Below, piece by piece: positions 39,485-48,020 of a DNA stretch of 64,000 nt. Under the pieces are notes generated by a model, which searched no databases, was not told the origin of the DNA, and saw only the letters and a program-made list of their open reading frames with translations. This stretch comes from Terriglobia bacterium (GTDB lineage Bacteria > Acidobacteriota > Terriglobia > Terriglobales > Acidobacteriaceae), in NCBI GenBank assembly GCA_020073215.1, contig JAIQFO010000008.1, positions 87,836-151,835 on the forward strand, given 5' to 3'. The position numbers and the translations under genes are program-made. How positions within the stretch are numbered: position 1 is the first letter of the stretch; the number at the start of each line of letters is the position of its first letter.

Positions 39485-39520
39485 GGTAATGCCCGCAAGA
39501 TCAAAAGCCCAGGCCATCCG
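39485..39520. repeat. 36-bp direct repeat, right copy
   Basis: This is the right partner of 38840-38875. It starts with the same 21 bases GGTAATGCCCGCAAG... and differs at four positions in the second half, lying 54 bp after the nuclease-like gene and 9 bp before the end of the DHFR-like gene. Confidence 0.75.
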
Positions 39521-39529
39521 GCCGAATGT

Positions 39530-40126
39530 TTATAGACTTCCGGTTGGGACTGCGCCGGCACGCTCGTAATTCACGATAATGACGCCTTTCGAGGTGACTG
39601 TGCTTTCCGTTACCTTGAATGCCGCCGGGATCGTGCCCTCGGCAAACAATCGTTTTCCACCGCCCAAGGTTATCGGAAATATCTTCAGCCAGAAGGCATC
39701 GACCAAATCATGCTGGAGGAGCGTCTGCACGAGATTTGCGCTTCCATAAACGTGCAAATCCGGCCCTTCCTGTTGCTTAATTTTGGTGATTTTTTGCGCA
39801 ATATCTCCGTTTAGAAACACGGACGGCTGCCATTCGTGAGAAGTCATGGTATTCGAGGCGACGTACTTGGTCGCTCGGTTGACGGCTGGCCACGTGTCAT
39901 TATGTTGCGGCCAGAATCGTGCCCAAATGTCAAAGGTTTTGCGCCCTATCAACAAGTCAAACGGCATGTTCATCTGCTTTTTTATGGCCGCTGAAGAAAC
40001 AGGGTCGGAATGTGGACCTGTCCAGCCGCCATACGCGAAGCCGCCACTGGTATCTTCCTCGGGCCCGCCTGGGGCTTGTATGACACCATCCAGGGAGACA
40101 AATTCGAGCACATTGAGTTTTCTCAT
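39530..40126 (-). CDS. Dihydrofolate reductase / RibD C-terminal domain protein
   Basis: The 198-residue protein has the RibD-C/DHFR-like fold: [20 protein letters not shown] at the start, [16 protein letters not shown] near 58-73, [18 protein letters not shown] near 128 and [10 protein letters not shown] near 158. Stand-alone members are common in soil bacteria, often near YciI and sigma-factor genes; they bind NADPH but few have known substrates. The ATG at 40126 follows AAAGGA. The neighbouring YciI fragment may have belonged to the same ancestral cluster. Confidence 0.85.
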   Translation of the reverse strand: MRKLNVLEFVSLDGVIQAPGGPEEDTSGGFAYGGWTGPHSDPVSSAAIKKQMNMPFDLLIGRKTFDIWARFWPQHNDTWPAVNRATKYVASNTMTSHEWQPSVFLNGDIAQKITKIKQQEGPDLHVYGSANLVQTLLQHDLVDAFWLKIFPITLGGGKRLFAEGTIPAAFKVTESTVTSKGVIIVNYERAGAVPTGSL

Positions 40127-40271
40127 GGCTGAGTTCCTTTCGAGCCCTATCTGATTTTGTTTAGTTTACGGCTGTCTCCCTGACGAGTCTTTTTTTATTC
40201 CAACTGCCGAATCCGCACTTTCCCCGGGCCAGAGACCCGGAATCCGCTTTCTGCTATATTTCCGTGATCCT

Positions 40272-41165
40272 ATGCCTGTTTTCCCCGACGCAAGTGCGCA
40301 ATCTTCGTCTGATGCAAGCGGGACCCCCGGCCTTCCACCCAAGGCCCGTCGTCGCATGTCCACGGGCAACCGGCTGCTCTTCTTCCTGACCGCGTGGCTG
40401 ATCGTGCTCATGCCGTTTCTGTTCTGGTGGAACACCTGGTTTGGCCGCCATCTCTCCGACAAACAACTGGCTGAGTATCTGCAAGACGAGAAGCATCCCC
40501 GGCACATTCAGCACGCGTTGGTGCAGATGGGCGAGCGCATGAGCCGCCACGACGCTGGTGTCACTCGCTGGTATCCGGACGCGATCCGCCTGGCCGCGGA
40601 TCCTGTCGAAGAGGTGCGCAACACCGATGCTTGGGTGATGGGGCAGGACACTTCCGGGGCAGGGTTCCATGAAGCCCTGCTGAGAATGCTGGGCGATTCT
40701 TCTCTCAGCGTGCGTGGAAACGCCGCGCTTTCGCTGGTGCGCTTCGGAGATGCAACCGGAAGGCCCCAGATTGTTGAACTTCTGCAGCCGGCCAAGGTGA
40801 TCGCGCCCGATGCCGGACAGATGACGGACGCCAGCGTTATCGGCACCAGCATCCACCAGGGCGGAGTCGTCGCCAAGCTCCAAGTAGGCGGGAGCCACAC
40901 TATTGAAATGCGTTCCCCAATCGCTGGCCGTGTGCGCACACTCTCGGCTCGGGTTGGGCAGCAGGTCAAGCCGGGAGACCTCATCGCGACGATTGACCCG
41001 TCCACCGAGCAGGTCTGGGAAGCGTTGCGCGCACTCTACCTCGTCGGCCAGCCCAGTGACCTTGCCGCGGTCCTTCCTTATGAACGCGAGTTGCCCGACA
41101 TTCCGGATCACGTGCGGCAGCAGGCGCTCGAAACCGAGACTGCGATACGTCAGAGGGTGAGATAA
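40272..41165 (+). CDS. Membrane-anchored HEAT-like / lipoyl-domain protein
   Basis: The 297-residue protein has one transmembrane helix (about 35-56: LLFFLTAWLIVLMPFLFW), a helical region with HEAT-type repeats (about 70-175: VEEVRNTDAWVMGQ, SLSVRGNAALSLVRFG), and a beta-rich domain (about 205-250: MRSPIAGRVRTLSARVGQQVKPGDLIATID) like the barrel-sandwich of HlyD or biotinyl proteins but without a lysine carrier motif. It could be an adaptor in membrane protein assembly; no specific function is assigned. A TATATT box lies 11 bases before the ATG. Confidence 0.65.
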   Translation: MPVFPDASAQSSSDASGTPGLPPKARRRMSTGNRLLFFLTAWLIVLMPFLFWWNTWFGRHLSDKQLAEYLQDEKHPRHIQHALVQMGERMSRHDAGVTRWYPDAIRLAADPVEEVRNTDAWVMGQDTSGAGFHEALLRMLGDSSLSVRGNAALSLVRFGDATGRPQIVELLQPAKVIAPDAGQMTDASVIGTSIHQGGVVAKLQVGGSHTIEMRSPIAGRVRTLSARVGQQVKPGDLIATIDPSTEQVWEALRALYLVGQPSDLAAVLPYERELPDIPDHVRQQALETETAIRQRVR

Positions 41166-41279
41166 GGAGTTGGTTAGCGCTGAGCGGTCCGTGGCTGGTT
41201 TTTCGCGAAAGTCGGGCTTGAGCTAAGGAAGGTCTGATTAAGTCTGAACCGGCGAGACCGTTGGCATTGAGAGGGCGAC

Positions 41280-41336
41280 CCTCAGCGGCTAAAGCCGTTG
41301 AGGAAAACGCGCCAGTTATGCAGCGCTGAAGCGCTG
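41280..41336. repeat. Hairpin repeat, CGGCTAAAGCCG/CAGCGCTGAAGCGCTG type
   Basis: Hairpin one (41280-41302) has CCTCA/TGAGG outer arms around CGGC-TAAA-GCCG (41286-41297). Hairpin two (41321-41336) is CAGCGC-TGAA-GCGCTG. The order and linker match the element at 61856-61980, including CCACCCAAA after hairpin two. Confidence 0.75.
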
Positions 41337-41379
41337 CTCCACCCAAAATCAGTTGGATGACAGAAGGCTATCGCTGCCT

Positions 41380-41760
41380 TCAAATCGGCATCACGCCGAC
41401 TTCTTTTTCCACTTCGACTGTGTCCACCATGACGATGGCGTCCCACGGACAGCCGTCGAGAAAACATCCGTCCGGGCCCTTGCTGATGCACTTCTTGCAG
41501 CCGATGCATAGGATGGGGTCGACCTGGATCCGGCCAAACGGAGGGCTGTCTTCGTCCGGCACCCAGAACATGCAATCTTCCACCGGACAATACTCCACGC
41601 AGGCCGGCGAGCCCGCGCAGCCGGTGCAACACTCGGTAATCACCGCCAACTCCTTCGGTTTCTTCTTTCGAGGAGTTAAGATCCCCTTGGACTTGGGCTC
41701 GAATTTGAACTCTTCGGGCACCATCCCGGCCGGTTTCACGGGGTCCACTTCAGCAGGCAT
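41380..41760 (-). CDS. Dicluster [4Fe-4S] ferredoxin-like protein
   Basis: The 126-residue cytosolic protein has two cluster motifs with inserts: CCTGCAGSPACVEYCPVEDC (about 44-63) and CIGCKKCISKGPDGCFLDGCP (about 84-104). The spacing is longer than in bacterial 2[4Fe-4S] ferredoxins, with an N-terminal 40-residue Lys/Pro-rich extension. It is probably an electron carrier for an unknown reductase. It is transcribed away from the gene at 41886, with a 125-bp shared promoter region. Confidence 0.8.
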   Translation of the reverse strand: MPAEVDPVKPAGMVPEEFKFEPKSKGILTPRKKKPKELAVITECCTGCAGSPACVEYCPVEDCMFWVPDEDSPPFGRIQVDPILCIGCKKCISKGPDGCFLDGCPWDAIVMVDTVEVEKEVGVMPI

Positions 41761-41885
41761 GCCGGTGAGTATACCGTATCTTTGCGGTCAAAGGCTTGGT
41801 CGTTTTTGATATATTGGGTGTCGAAAATGGACGCACGGGGTGGGGCGGCCATTGCCGGTGGGGGGCTGCCGGGCGGAGGCATACC

Positions 41886-42266
41886 ATGTCAAGCGATCAG
41901 CGCGACATTCTTGAAACTCTTAAGTTCGAACTCGCGTTCCTGGAACAGGGAGGCTATGGACGTTCCGTGCATACTCCCCGGACGCCGACGCGGAGCTTTC
42001 AGGATTCTCTCACCTGCCTCAATTTCAGCGATCCGACGATGCCGCATCCGTGCAGCGAATGCTTCCTTACCGACTTCGTTCCCAAGGACGCCCAAAGTGA
42101 AAACGTGCCGTGTCACCATATTCCCCTGACTCCGGAGGGGGAGACTGTGGACATGCTGCGGGAGCACCAGCTGAAGTTGGAGGATGCCTTACGAAATTGG
42201 CTGCGCGCGACCATCCGCCGCATCGAGCGGGAGCGCGCGGCGGCAGCAAAAGCAGAGCCTGGTTAA
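41886..42266 (+). CDS. Conserved hypothetical protein with Cys/His pairs
   Basis: The 126-residue protein has a cluster PHPCSECFLTDFVP (about 52-65) followed by VPCHHIPL (about 78-85), which together could bind a metal ion, and a C-terminal amphipathic helix rich in Arg, Glu and Ala. The ATG at 41886 fits the conserved SSDQRDILETLKFELAFLE start. Divergent from the ferredoxin gene, it may be functionally linked to it. The stop codon TAA (42264-42266) overlaps the end of a repeat element. Function is unknown. Confidence 0.6.
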   Translation: MSSDQRDILETLKFELAFLEQGGYGRSVHTPRTPTRSFQDSLTCLNFSDPTMPHPCSECFLTDFVPKDAQSENVPCHHIPLTPEGETVDMLREHQLKLEDALRNWLRATIRRIERERAAAAKAEPG

Positions 42267-42386
42267 CAGCCTGTGGTGGAACTCCAGCGCCCAAAGCCAG
42301 CGCCTAAAGGCGCAGTCATAAGACAGCACTTACGGTATGCCTAAAGGCATACCCTGATACAAATCGTACTTGCACCACAGGCTGTT
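42265..42386. repeat. Hairpin mosaic element, copy A (perfect 13-bp terminal repeats)
   Basis: Terminal inverted repeats are AACAGCCTGTGGT (42265-42277) and ACCACAGGCTGTT (42374-42386). Inside are GCGCC-TAAA-GGCGC (42300-42313) and GGTATGCC-TAAA-GGCATACC (42334-42353), then CCTGATAC. The left terminus overlaps the stop codon of the preceding gene. It is the clearest copy of the family. Confidence 0.9.
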
Positions 42387-42481
42387 AAGCTCAAGCATGA
42401 AATCGAAGGAGACGTAATCCTGAAGGAAGCCATCGGGACAGCCGGGAAGATACCGGCGCTACATGAGGAGCGTGCAGGCCT

Positions 42482-43027
42482 ATGATGCTGGTGATTTCCG
42501 TCGTACTTGGGATCGTCCCTCTGCTCGGGGTCGCATGGATCGTCTTGCATGGAAATATCGGCACTGTCGACGGCCTCTTCATGAGCCTGATTCTTCTGCC
42601 ACTTTCCGGCATTCTATTTCTGAATGCATTTCTGGATATGCGGGGGCGTTTGAAAGCAAGGACAGGGACAAAGACTGCAGCAAGTCCTTTGGCGAATCGC
42701 ACAATCACCGCTCCCGGTATCGAGACTGCTCCGCAGCTTCCCCATCACAAGGTCAAGATTAAGAAGGCGGGGCAGCGTGCCTGCAACGAGAAAAACGAGA
42801 AGGGGAAGTTTTGCGGCGGCCATTTGAAGCGCTGGTTTTATAGCGTCGATTTGATCGAGCAAGATTGCGGGGATGCGGAACAGGCCTGGGGGCTGGATGC
42901 CGAGGTCTATCGCTGCGAGCATTGCAAGACTTTGTATTTGCCGCACCCCGGGGAATCCGTGGTAAATGTAGCTGGGCAGGGGCAGATTTCGGTGTTTGGC
43001 CTGACGGTGCCGCCGAAGGCGAGCTAG
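42482..43027 (+). CDS. Conserved membrane protein with C-terminal Cys-rich domain
   Basis: The 181-residue protein has two N-terminal helices (about 3-22 and 30-50) and, after a basic linker, a cytosolic domain with Cys/His residues: ACNEKNEKGKFCGGHLKRW (about 99-117) and YRCEHCKTLYLPHP (about 143-156), suggesting a zinc-ribbon-like site. The start is ATGATG at 42482. I do not recognise the family; it stands alone between repeat elements. Confidence 0.55.
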   Translation: MMLVISVVLGIVPLLGVAWIVLHGNIGTVDGLFMSLILLPLSGILFLNAFLDMRGRLKARTGTKTAASPLANRTITAPGIETAPQLPHHKVKIKKAGQRACNEKNEKGKFCGGHLKRWFYSVDLIEQDCGDAEQAWGLDAEVYRCEHCKTLYLPHPGESVVNVAGQGQISVFGLTVPPKAS

Positions 43028-43030
43028 AGC

Positions 43031-43151
43031 GTGATAGCCAAGACTTGGCCTTGGACACTGTGATGTCCGATGAAGTTGCCATGGTCAGGCCGAACCCTTG
43101 GTTGGGGTGAATAAACGGGACGGGGCACACTTGCGCTATTGCCTGATTTCG
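43031..43151. repeat. Dispersed repeat family 2, copy 1
   Basis: It starts with GTGATAGCCAAGACTTG (43031-43047) and ends with GCCTGATTTCG (43141-43151), both identical to the copy at 55299-55430. The right end lies about 50 bp from the 3' end of the minus-strand gene at 43203. Confidence 0.75.
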
Positions 43152-43202
43152 CAAATTGAGTCGGGCGCAGACGAAGCCCTTAGACTGAAAGCACGGAGAC
43201 CA

Positions 43203-44138
43203 TTAGCGTTCAGGTTCGGGTTCAGATCGAAGAGGCCGCTCGCCACCTGCGAGTCTCTGAATCTTCAGCGCGAAGTCTTGCCGCTCTTTTGCATCCTCCC
43301 GGAGATGCGTAAACGTAAATTCAAAAGCACTTCGGATGTGATCGGCAACGCCGATGCAGTCCTTCTCGCTCATATCGTGAATGCCCTCGCTAACCAACTT
43401 GTACAGTTCGCCCAGCGGGTTCGCCCCGTTAGGAGTCAGTGATGACGGGAGGACCGTGGCAGCGAGCTTCAGCTTTTGATCGTATGTGGTGCGTTCAACT
43501 TTGACCGCCCTAATCTTTTCAATAATCGTTGGATCGATGTCGTGAGATTCTGCAACCTGAGCCACAACTTCGAGCAGTTCGTCGGTTTTGTTTTCAACCA
43601 CTCTCCGCATGTATGTGACTGCGCCCAGTCCAAAACCGTGATTCCGGCTGATGAGGGCCTTCTTATAGGCGGCAGCGTCCTCCGGGCCAAGATTGCCCTC
43701 TAACGCCTTTGGAATATCGATCGACACTTCCGGGAACTGGCCGACCTTCAGGACTTTTGACAAAACCATGATCGGTGCAGGGGTATTGGGAGTCGATGGG
43801 TGATTCGATAGGCCCGAAGAAATTCGCCGTTTAGGTATGATGGGAGTCTGACCGATCTCCCGATAGAGGACCATCAAGTGTTGCCCGGAGCAGCGATGGC
43901 ATAAGTAATGCAGCCACTTAGTTTCATCTTTCAGCTCCTCTGACGGGACGAGAGAGGCTTGCTTGTACAGAGTCCAGGTCGTCTCCTTTTTGCATTGGGG
44001 ACAGTCTCTGTTAATACGTTGCGGGACCTCGAACTGGAAAAAGTCAAAGGGGGTGTAAAGCGGCCAGCTCACGATGAAGTCTTCCGTAGTGCCAGATTTC
44101 TGCTTTTCTAGCTCTTCGATGTTCAACTCATCGGCCAT
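43203..44138 (-). CDS. Zinc-ribbon protein with DUF4145-like C-terminal part
   Basis: The 311-residue protein has a Cys4 ribbon in the N-terminal third (CPQCKKET near 46 and CHRCSGQH near 80) and a helical C-terminal half (about 165-300: AAAYKKALISRNHGFGLGAVTYMRRVVE and LVSEGIHDMSEKDCIGVADHIRSAFEF). The latter resembles DUF4145-like domains, which occur in restriction and toxin-related proteins. No signal peptide or membrane helix is seen. Function is unknown; its presence in an accessory zone with nuclease-like genes makes a defence-associated role possible. Confidence 0.6.
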   Translation of the reverse strand: MADELNIEELEKQKSGTTEDFIVSWPLYTPFDFFQFEVPQRINRDCPQCKKETTWTLYKQASLVPSEELKDETKWLHYLCHRCSGQHLMVLYREIGQTPIIPKRRISSGLSNHPSTPNTPAPIMVLSKVLKVGQFPEVSIDIPKALEGNLGPEDAAAYKKALISRNHGFGLGAVTYMRRVVENKTDELLEVVAQVAESHDIDPTIIEKIRAVKVERTTYDQKLKLAATVLPSSLTPNGANPLGELYKLVSEGIHDMSEKDCIGVADHIRSAFEFTFTHLREDAKERQDFALKIQRLAGGERPLRSEPEPER

Positions 44139-44156
44139 TGCGAAATTGTAGCATTC

Positions 44157-44348
44157 TCATTTCCCCCCAAACTTCCCATGCAGCGTCCCCACGGGGATCC
44201 TCAACTGGCGGCCGACTTGATTCCAACTCGCACCGTGGCTGCGGAGTTCCGACACCTGTGCCACGAGTTCCGGCGTTTTAGACCTAGAATCGCCGCCCCC
44301 GGCAGGGGCGGTAGGAGTGGTTGGTGTAATCGCTGTTTGTGTCAACAA
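44157..44348 (-). CDS. Small helix-turn-helix protein
   Basis: This 63-residue frame has a Thr/Pro-rich first third and a C-terminal half reading LVAQVSELRSHGASWNQVGRQ followed by LRIPVGTLHGKF, a plausible helix-turn-helix. It lies 18 bp upstream of the Zn-ribbon gene on the same strand, so the two may be cotranscribed. It may also be a fragment of a larger recombinase-type protein. The following 44349-44618 shows no gene. Confidence 0.4.
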   Translation of the reverse strand: MLTQTAITPTTPTAPAGGGDSRSKTPELVAQVSELRSHGASWNQVGRQLRIPVGTLHGKFGGK

Positions 44349-44618
44349 TCAAGGATTCCTCTCCACGCAGCGCTTATTTCTCCAAGCAACACCACCCCAC
44401 TCGGGCGCCCCACCCTGGGCCCCACCCCACCGGAAACTCGTCTCCACTCAATCACGGAGAGGCGTGACCGCTGTCATTGCGCGGCTGGGCCAACCGCTGT
44501 AGCTTGACGTCGAGGTGTCGAGACCCTCATTTCGCCAGACAGTCCCCCAGCTCTTTGACCACATATCGAGTTGTGGACTTACGCGTGAGCCACTGGGATG
44601 TTTGGCAAGGAGGTAACG

Positions 44619-45998
44619 ATGTCAATCAACTTAGCAAAACGCAATTGTGTCAGTGACTGGCCGCGAATTCTCTTGCGAGCAGGAGCGAGGGCGATATTGC
44701 TAACGCTATCGCTGCTGTGCCTTGCCGCGCTGTCACCGGCGCAGCCCACAATCCAGATTAAGGAATACGTCGTAGGATTCCCGTTCGATATCACCGTGGG
44801 GCCAGACGGTGCCATGTGGTTCACGAATTACACAAATATCGGGCGCATCACCGCAAGCGGGGCTATCACGACCTATCCGCTTCCCAAGAACAGCATTCCA
44901 ACAAAAATTGCCGCAGGGCCGGACGGCGCGCTCTGGTTCACGGAATCGCCTCCGAACGCGATAGGTCGAATGACCACAGATGGGATCGTTACCGAATTCC
45001 CCCTGCCGAACCCATCCGGCGAGGTCTGGGGCATCACCGCCGGACCCGACGGGGCTTTGTGGTTCAGCGAGTGGGTGGGCGGCAATATCGGCCGAATCAC
45101 CGCGACTGGAGTCATCACGGAATATCCCTTACCTCGGTCCGCGAGTACCCCTTGGATTACCGTCGGTCCCGACGGCGCCTTGTGGTTCACGGAAACAAAC
45201 GAATCCGGTGGCGGCGGCTATATTGGCCGAATCACGACGAGTGGGATTATCACCGAGTATCTTTTGCCTCCTCCCGTGCCCGGTTTTGCACAGTGGGGCT
45301 TTAATGGGATCGTGACGGGTCCAGATGGTGCTCTATGGGTCACCGATGGGGACTACAGGATCCTGCGCGTTACAACGCACGGAGACGCGACCGAGTTTAA
45401 TCTTCCCCGTTGCCCCTCTTGCGTCGCTGGTACCGGCGCGATCCAGGTCGGGCCCGACGGAGCTCTCTGGTTCACGTTGTTTGGGAGCAATAGCATCGGT
45501 CGGATCACGACTAACGGCGCAATCACGCAGTACCCGATACCAACTCCAAACAGCCAGCCGACGGGCATGGCAACTGGCCCCGACGGATCCATCTGGTTTG
45601 TGGAGCATGCCGCTGGAAAGATCGGACAGCTGGTACTCGAAAAAACCGATACGACTCCGCCTATCGTCACAGTTCGTCCTGATACCAGGATACTGTGGCC
45701 GCCTAACCAAATGATGATCACAGTGACGGTTTCGGGCACGGTCACCGACATTGGATCTGGAGTACTGGCGAGCAGCGTCGAATATGCCGTGACCGATGAG
45801 TATCAGCTGATCCAGCCGAGAGGACATATCACGTTGGATCCGGCGGGTAATTACTCGTTTACACTCTCGCTTCGTGCCTCACGCGAGGGAAAGGACAAGA
45901 ACGGACGCCACTACTGGATTCGGGTGGGTGCGCGAGACAATGCAGGCAATCGCGGCGTGAAATGGAGCGTCGTTGATGTCCCGCATGACTGGCGATGA
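44619..45998 (+). CDS. Secreted Vgb-like (virginiamycin B lyase family) seven-bladed propeller
   Basis: The 459-residue protein starts at the ATG at 44619, five bases after AAGGAGG. A signal peptide (LLTLSLLCLAALSPAQ) is followed by seven repeats built on GPDGALWFTE (GPDGAMWFTN, two GPDGALWFTE, GPDGALWFSE, GPDGALWVTD, GPDGALWFTL, GPDGSIWFVE), about 40 residues each, forming a beta-propeller as in Vgb. The last 120 residues are an Ig-like domain (TPPIVTVRPDT...). Real streptogramin lyase activity is doubtful; most soil-bacterial members are secreted proteins of unknown role. Confidence 0.75.
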   Translation: MSINLAKRNCVSDWPRILLRAGARAILLTLSLLCLAALSPAQPTIQIKEYVVGFPFDITVGPDGAMWFTNYTNIGRITASGAITTYPLPKNSIPTKIAAGPDGALWFTESPPNAIGRMTTDGIVTEFPLPNPSGEVWGITAGPDGALWFSEWVGGNIGRITATGVITEYPLPRSASTPWITVGPDGALWFTETNESGGGGYIGRITTSGIITEYLLPPPVPGFAQWGFNGIVTGPDGALWVTDGDYRILRVTTHGDATEFNLPRCPSCVAGTGAIQVGPDGALWFTLFGSNSIGRITTNGAITQYPIPTPNSQPTGMATGPDGSIWFVEHAAGKIGQLVLEKTDTTPPIVTVRPDTRILWPPNQMMITVTVSGTVTDIGSGVLASSVEYAVTDEYQLIQPRGHITLDPAGNYSFTLSLRASREGKDKNGRHYWIRVGARDNAGNRGVKWSVVDVPHDWR

Positions 45999-46089
45999 GG
46001 GTCGCCAAAACAGGAAGGTAGTTCCGAACCGAACTGAATGAGCGGATGGTTGGCGTAACATCCCGTTAGCACAAGTTTGCGCTTTCCCT

Positions 46090-46142
46090 TCGCCTGTCTA
46101 GCGAATAAAAGGGCGCAAAGTTGCGATAGCTCTTGGTTTCGA
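46090..46142. repeat. Dispersed repeat family 2, short copy 2
   Basis: GAATAAAAGGGCGCAAAGTT and GCGATAGCTCTTGGTTTCG align with the right halves of the copies at 43112-43151 and 55385-55430. The segment also forms an imperfect hairpin with TTTGCGCTTTCCCTT upstream. It ends 10 bp before the 3' end of ctaB. Confidence 0.5.
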
Positions 46143-46151
46143 CAGTTAACT

Positions 46152-47051
46152 TCAGGCCTTCCAGGCAACAATCATCCCAAGAGCTATGGGCAGATAGATA
46201 ACGGAGGCATGCAAGACGCGACTGGCCAAGACTACCGAATTCGATCTCGCCAACTTTATTACGTGATAGAGCAAGAAGACTCCCGCCAGGAACATACCAC
46301 TCAGATAAACGGGGCCCCCGTGAGCGATCAGCGGAAGCATCGTAGTCACTACCAGGATCACCGTGAAAGCAATCATCTCGGCGCGCGTGAAGCGGGAGTC
46401 GAGATCAAAGCGGGGCAGCATCTTGTAGCCGGCCCGGGTGTAGTCCTCGCGGTACATCAGGGCAATTGCCAGGAAATGCGGAAACTGCCACAGAAAAAGG
46501 ATGGCGAAGAGAAACCAGGCGCGCGGTTCGATATTTGCCGAGGCCCCCGCCCAACCGATCAGAGCGGGCATGGCACCCGGAAAAGCGCCGAGCAGCGTGC
46601 ATAGCGGCGTCTTGCGCTTCAACGGAGTATAGATCAGCAGATACGACAGCAGCGTGGAGATCGCAAGCAAGGCTGCCAGCCGGTTTACCGTAACCGCAAG
46701 ATACAGGCCTCCGGCTATGCTCAGCAGAATCCCGAACAGGAACGCCTCACTGGCATGGAGCCTGCCTGAAGGCAGCGGACGGCTGGCGGTGCGGCGCATC
46801 TTACCGTCCCATACCCGTTCCATCCACTGATTCAGGGTTGCGGTACCGCTGGCGACGAGGAGCGTGCCGACGAGGGTGTTGATCAGGCCGGCAATCCTGA
46901 AAGGCCCACGCGAGGCGAGATAATAACCCGCCGATGTGGTCATCAGAATCAGCAGGTTCACTTCCGGCTTGGTCAGGGTGTAGTAGTCCCTTAGCTTGGA
47001 AGAGAAGCGCTCCGTGGGGCTGTGCTGTATTGTTCCGTGAATGGTTGCCAT
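46152..47051 (-). CDS. ctaB: Protoheme IX farnesyltransferase CtaB (haem O synthase)
   Basis: This 299-residue UbiA-family enzyme adds a farnesyl group to protohaem to make haem O, the precursor of haem A for the oxidases. It has about eight helices and the first Asp-rich-type motif NQWMERVWDGKMRRT (about 72-86), in which a Glu takes the place of the usual first Asp; RPLPSGRL follows. The ATG at 47051 has AGGAG upstream. No haem A synthase (ctaA) or cox11 gene is seen in the window. It is the last gene of the minus-strand respiratory cluster. Confidence 0.93.
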   Translation of the reverse strand: MATIHGTIQHSPTERFSSKLRDYYTLTKPEVNLLILMTTSAGYYLASRGPFRIAGLINTLVGTLLVASGTATLNQWMERVWDGKMRRTASRPLPSGRLHASEAFLFGILLSIAGGLYLAVTVNRLAALLAISTLLSYLLIYTPLKRKTPLCTLLGAFPGAMPALIGWAGASANIEPRAWFLFAILFLWQFPHFLAIALMYREDYTRAGYKMLPRFDLDSRFTRAEMIAFTVILVVTTMLPLIAHGGPVYLSGMFLAGVFLLYHVIKLARSNSVVLASRVLHASVIYLPIALGMIVAWKA

Positions 47052-47145
47052 GCTCTCCTGTTACCAATTACGGTCAAATATGCGCTAATCGTCGGGCTTG
47101 AAAATCGCCATCATCGGAAAAACTCAGCAAGGCGGCGAAAAGCTC

Positions 47146-47262
47146 ACCTCAGGCGCTAAAGCGCGATACATTTTCAACGACTTACGGCACGACTAAAAGT
47201 CGTGCCCTTCCCAAGAGCTGCATGAATCAGAGTTCTTCTGCAGCCTGTTAAGGACGCATGCG
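47146..47262. repeat. Hairpin mosaic element, copy H
   Basis: Hairpins GCGC-TAAA-GCGC (47153-47164) and a 9-bp stem GGCACGACT/AGTCGTGCC (47186-47206, loop AAA). The right end CTGCAGCCTGTTAAGG resembles the terminus of copy A. It fills most of the 241-bp gap between ctaB and the cupredoxin gene. Confidence 0.7.
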
Positions 47263-47292
47263 GCGGCGAGATTGATCTCCGCCACCGGTGCG

Positions 47293-47988
47293 TCAGTGCG
47301 CCTTGAAAGTGAAGTTGACATTTTTGGTTTCGTTGCCGGTAATGGTGACGTCGGCGGTCTGAGTACCGTACTCCTCATGCCAGGCAGTGAGGGTGTACTT
47401 GCCGGGAGGCAGGTTGGGCAGCTTGAAGTTCCCGCCGCCCTTGCTTACGTCGTAGTGCGACGTCTTGAGCACCGCGAAGTAACCGTGCATCCAGGGATGG
47501 ACGTTACATTTCACCGAGATAAATTCCTCTCTGGCGAATTTCTCGACAATGGGCGCGGCGCCGGGCGCCTGGGATTTATTCCACTCGCGGTTCGCTTTGG
47601 CCAGGGGGTGAATGTTGTGGGTAGCCTGGTCGTCGTTGGTGACCTTGAGTTCCTGGTTGGTGTGCATGACCACAACGTGCGGCAGATATTGGCAGCCTTT
47701 CTGCTCGAAGGTGACCGCCTGGGAAGGAACCTGACCTTCATCGGGAGCCCCGGACGAAACGTACACCACCACGTTTTCCAATGCATTGTTAGCCCCGGTC
47801 ACAACCGATTCGTAAGTCACGGGTTTGGCATGCTGCTTGACGCAGTAGGGTTCTTTGCCCATATCGATGGGTCTTTGTCTTTCGGGCGTGCCGGTGTAGG
47901 TTACCTTGCCGCTCACCGTTCCAGCGAACATCAGAGACGAACCGACGAACAGCGTGAAAACAGCTAGCAGCATTTGCTGAGTGCGCAT
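47293..47988 (-). CDS. Exported cupredoxin-like protein
   Basis: The 231-residue protein has a signal peptide (about 1-22), a region with HTNQELKVTNDDQATHNIHPLA and a second with VKCNVHPWMHGYFAV: His in HNIH, Cys, His and Met/His in CNVHPWMH form a plausible type I copper site, as in plastocyanin-like proteins. The last 60 residues (NLPPGKYTLTAWHEEYG) are a carboxypeptidase-regulatory-like beta domain. It sits between the octahaem cytochrome and ctaB, so it may carry electrons between the cytochrome b complex and an oxidase. GAGGAGGAG precedes the ATG. Electron-carrier function is inferred. Confidence 0.75.
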   Translation of the reverse strand: MRTQQMLLAVFTLFVGSSLMFAGTVSGKVTYTGTPERQRPIDMGKEPYCVKQHAKPVTYESVVTGANNALENVVVYVSSGAPDEGQVPSQAVTFEQKGCQYLPHVVVMHTNQELKVTNDDQATHNIHPLAKANREWNKSQAPGAAPIVEKFAREEFISVKCNVHPWMHGYFAVLKTSHYDVSKGGGNFKLPNLPPGKYTLTAWHEEYGTQTADVTITGNETKNVNFTFKAH

Positions 47989-48020
47989 TCGAGTACTCCT
48001 CCTCGGGGTTTGGTATTCAT

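Noticed and set aside
44673..45620. Repeated GPDGALWFTE segments as a DNA repeat element
   Set aside because: They are protein-level blades of a beta-propeller with diverged codons, not a nucleotide repeat.
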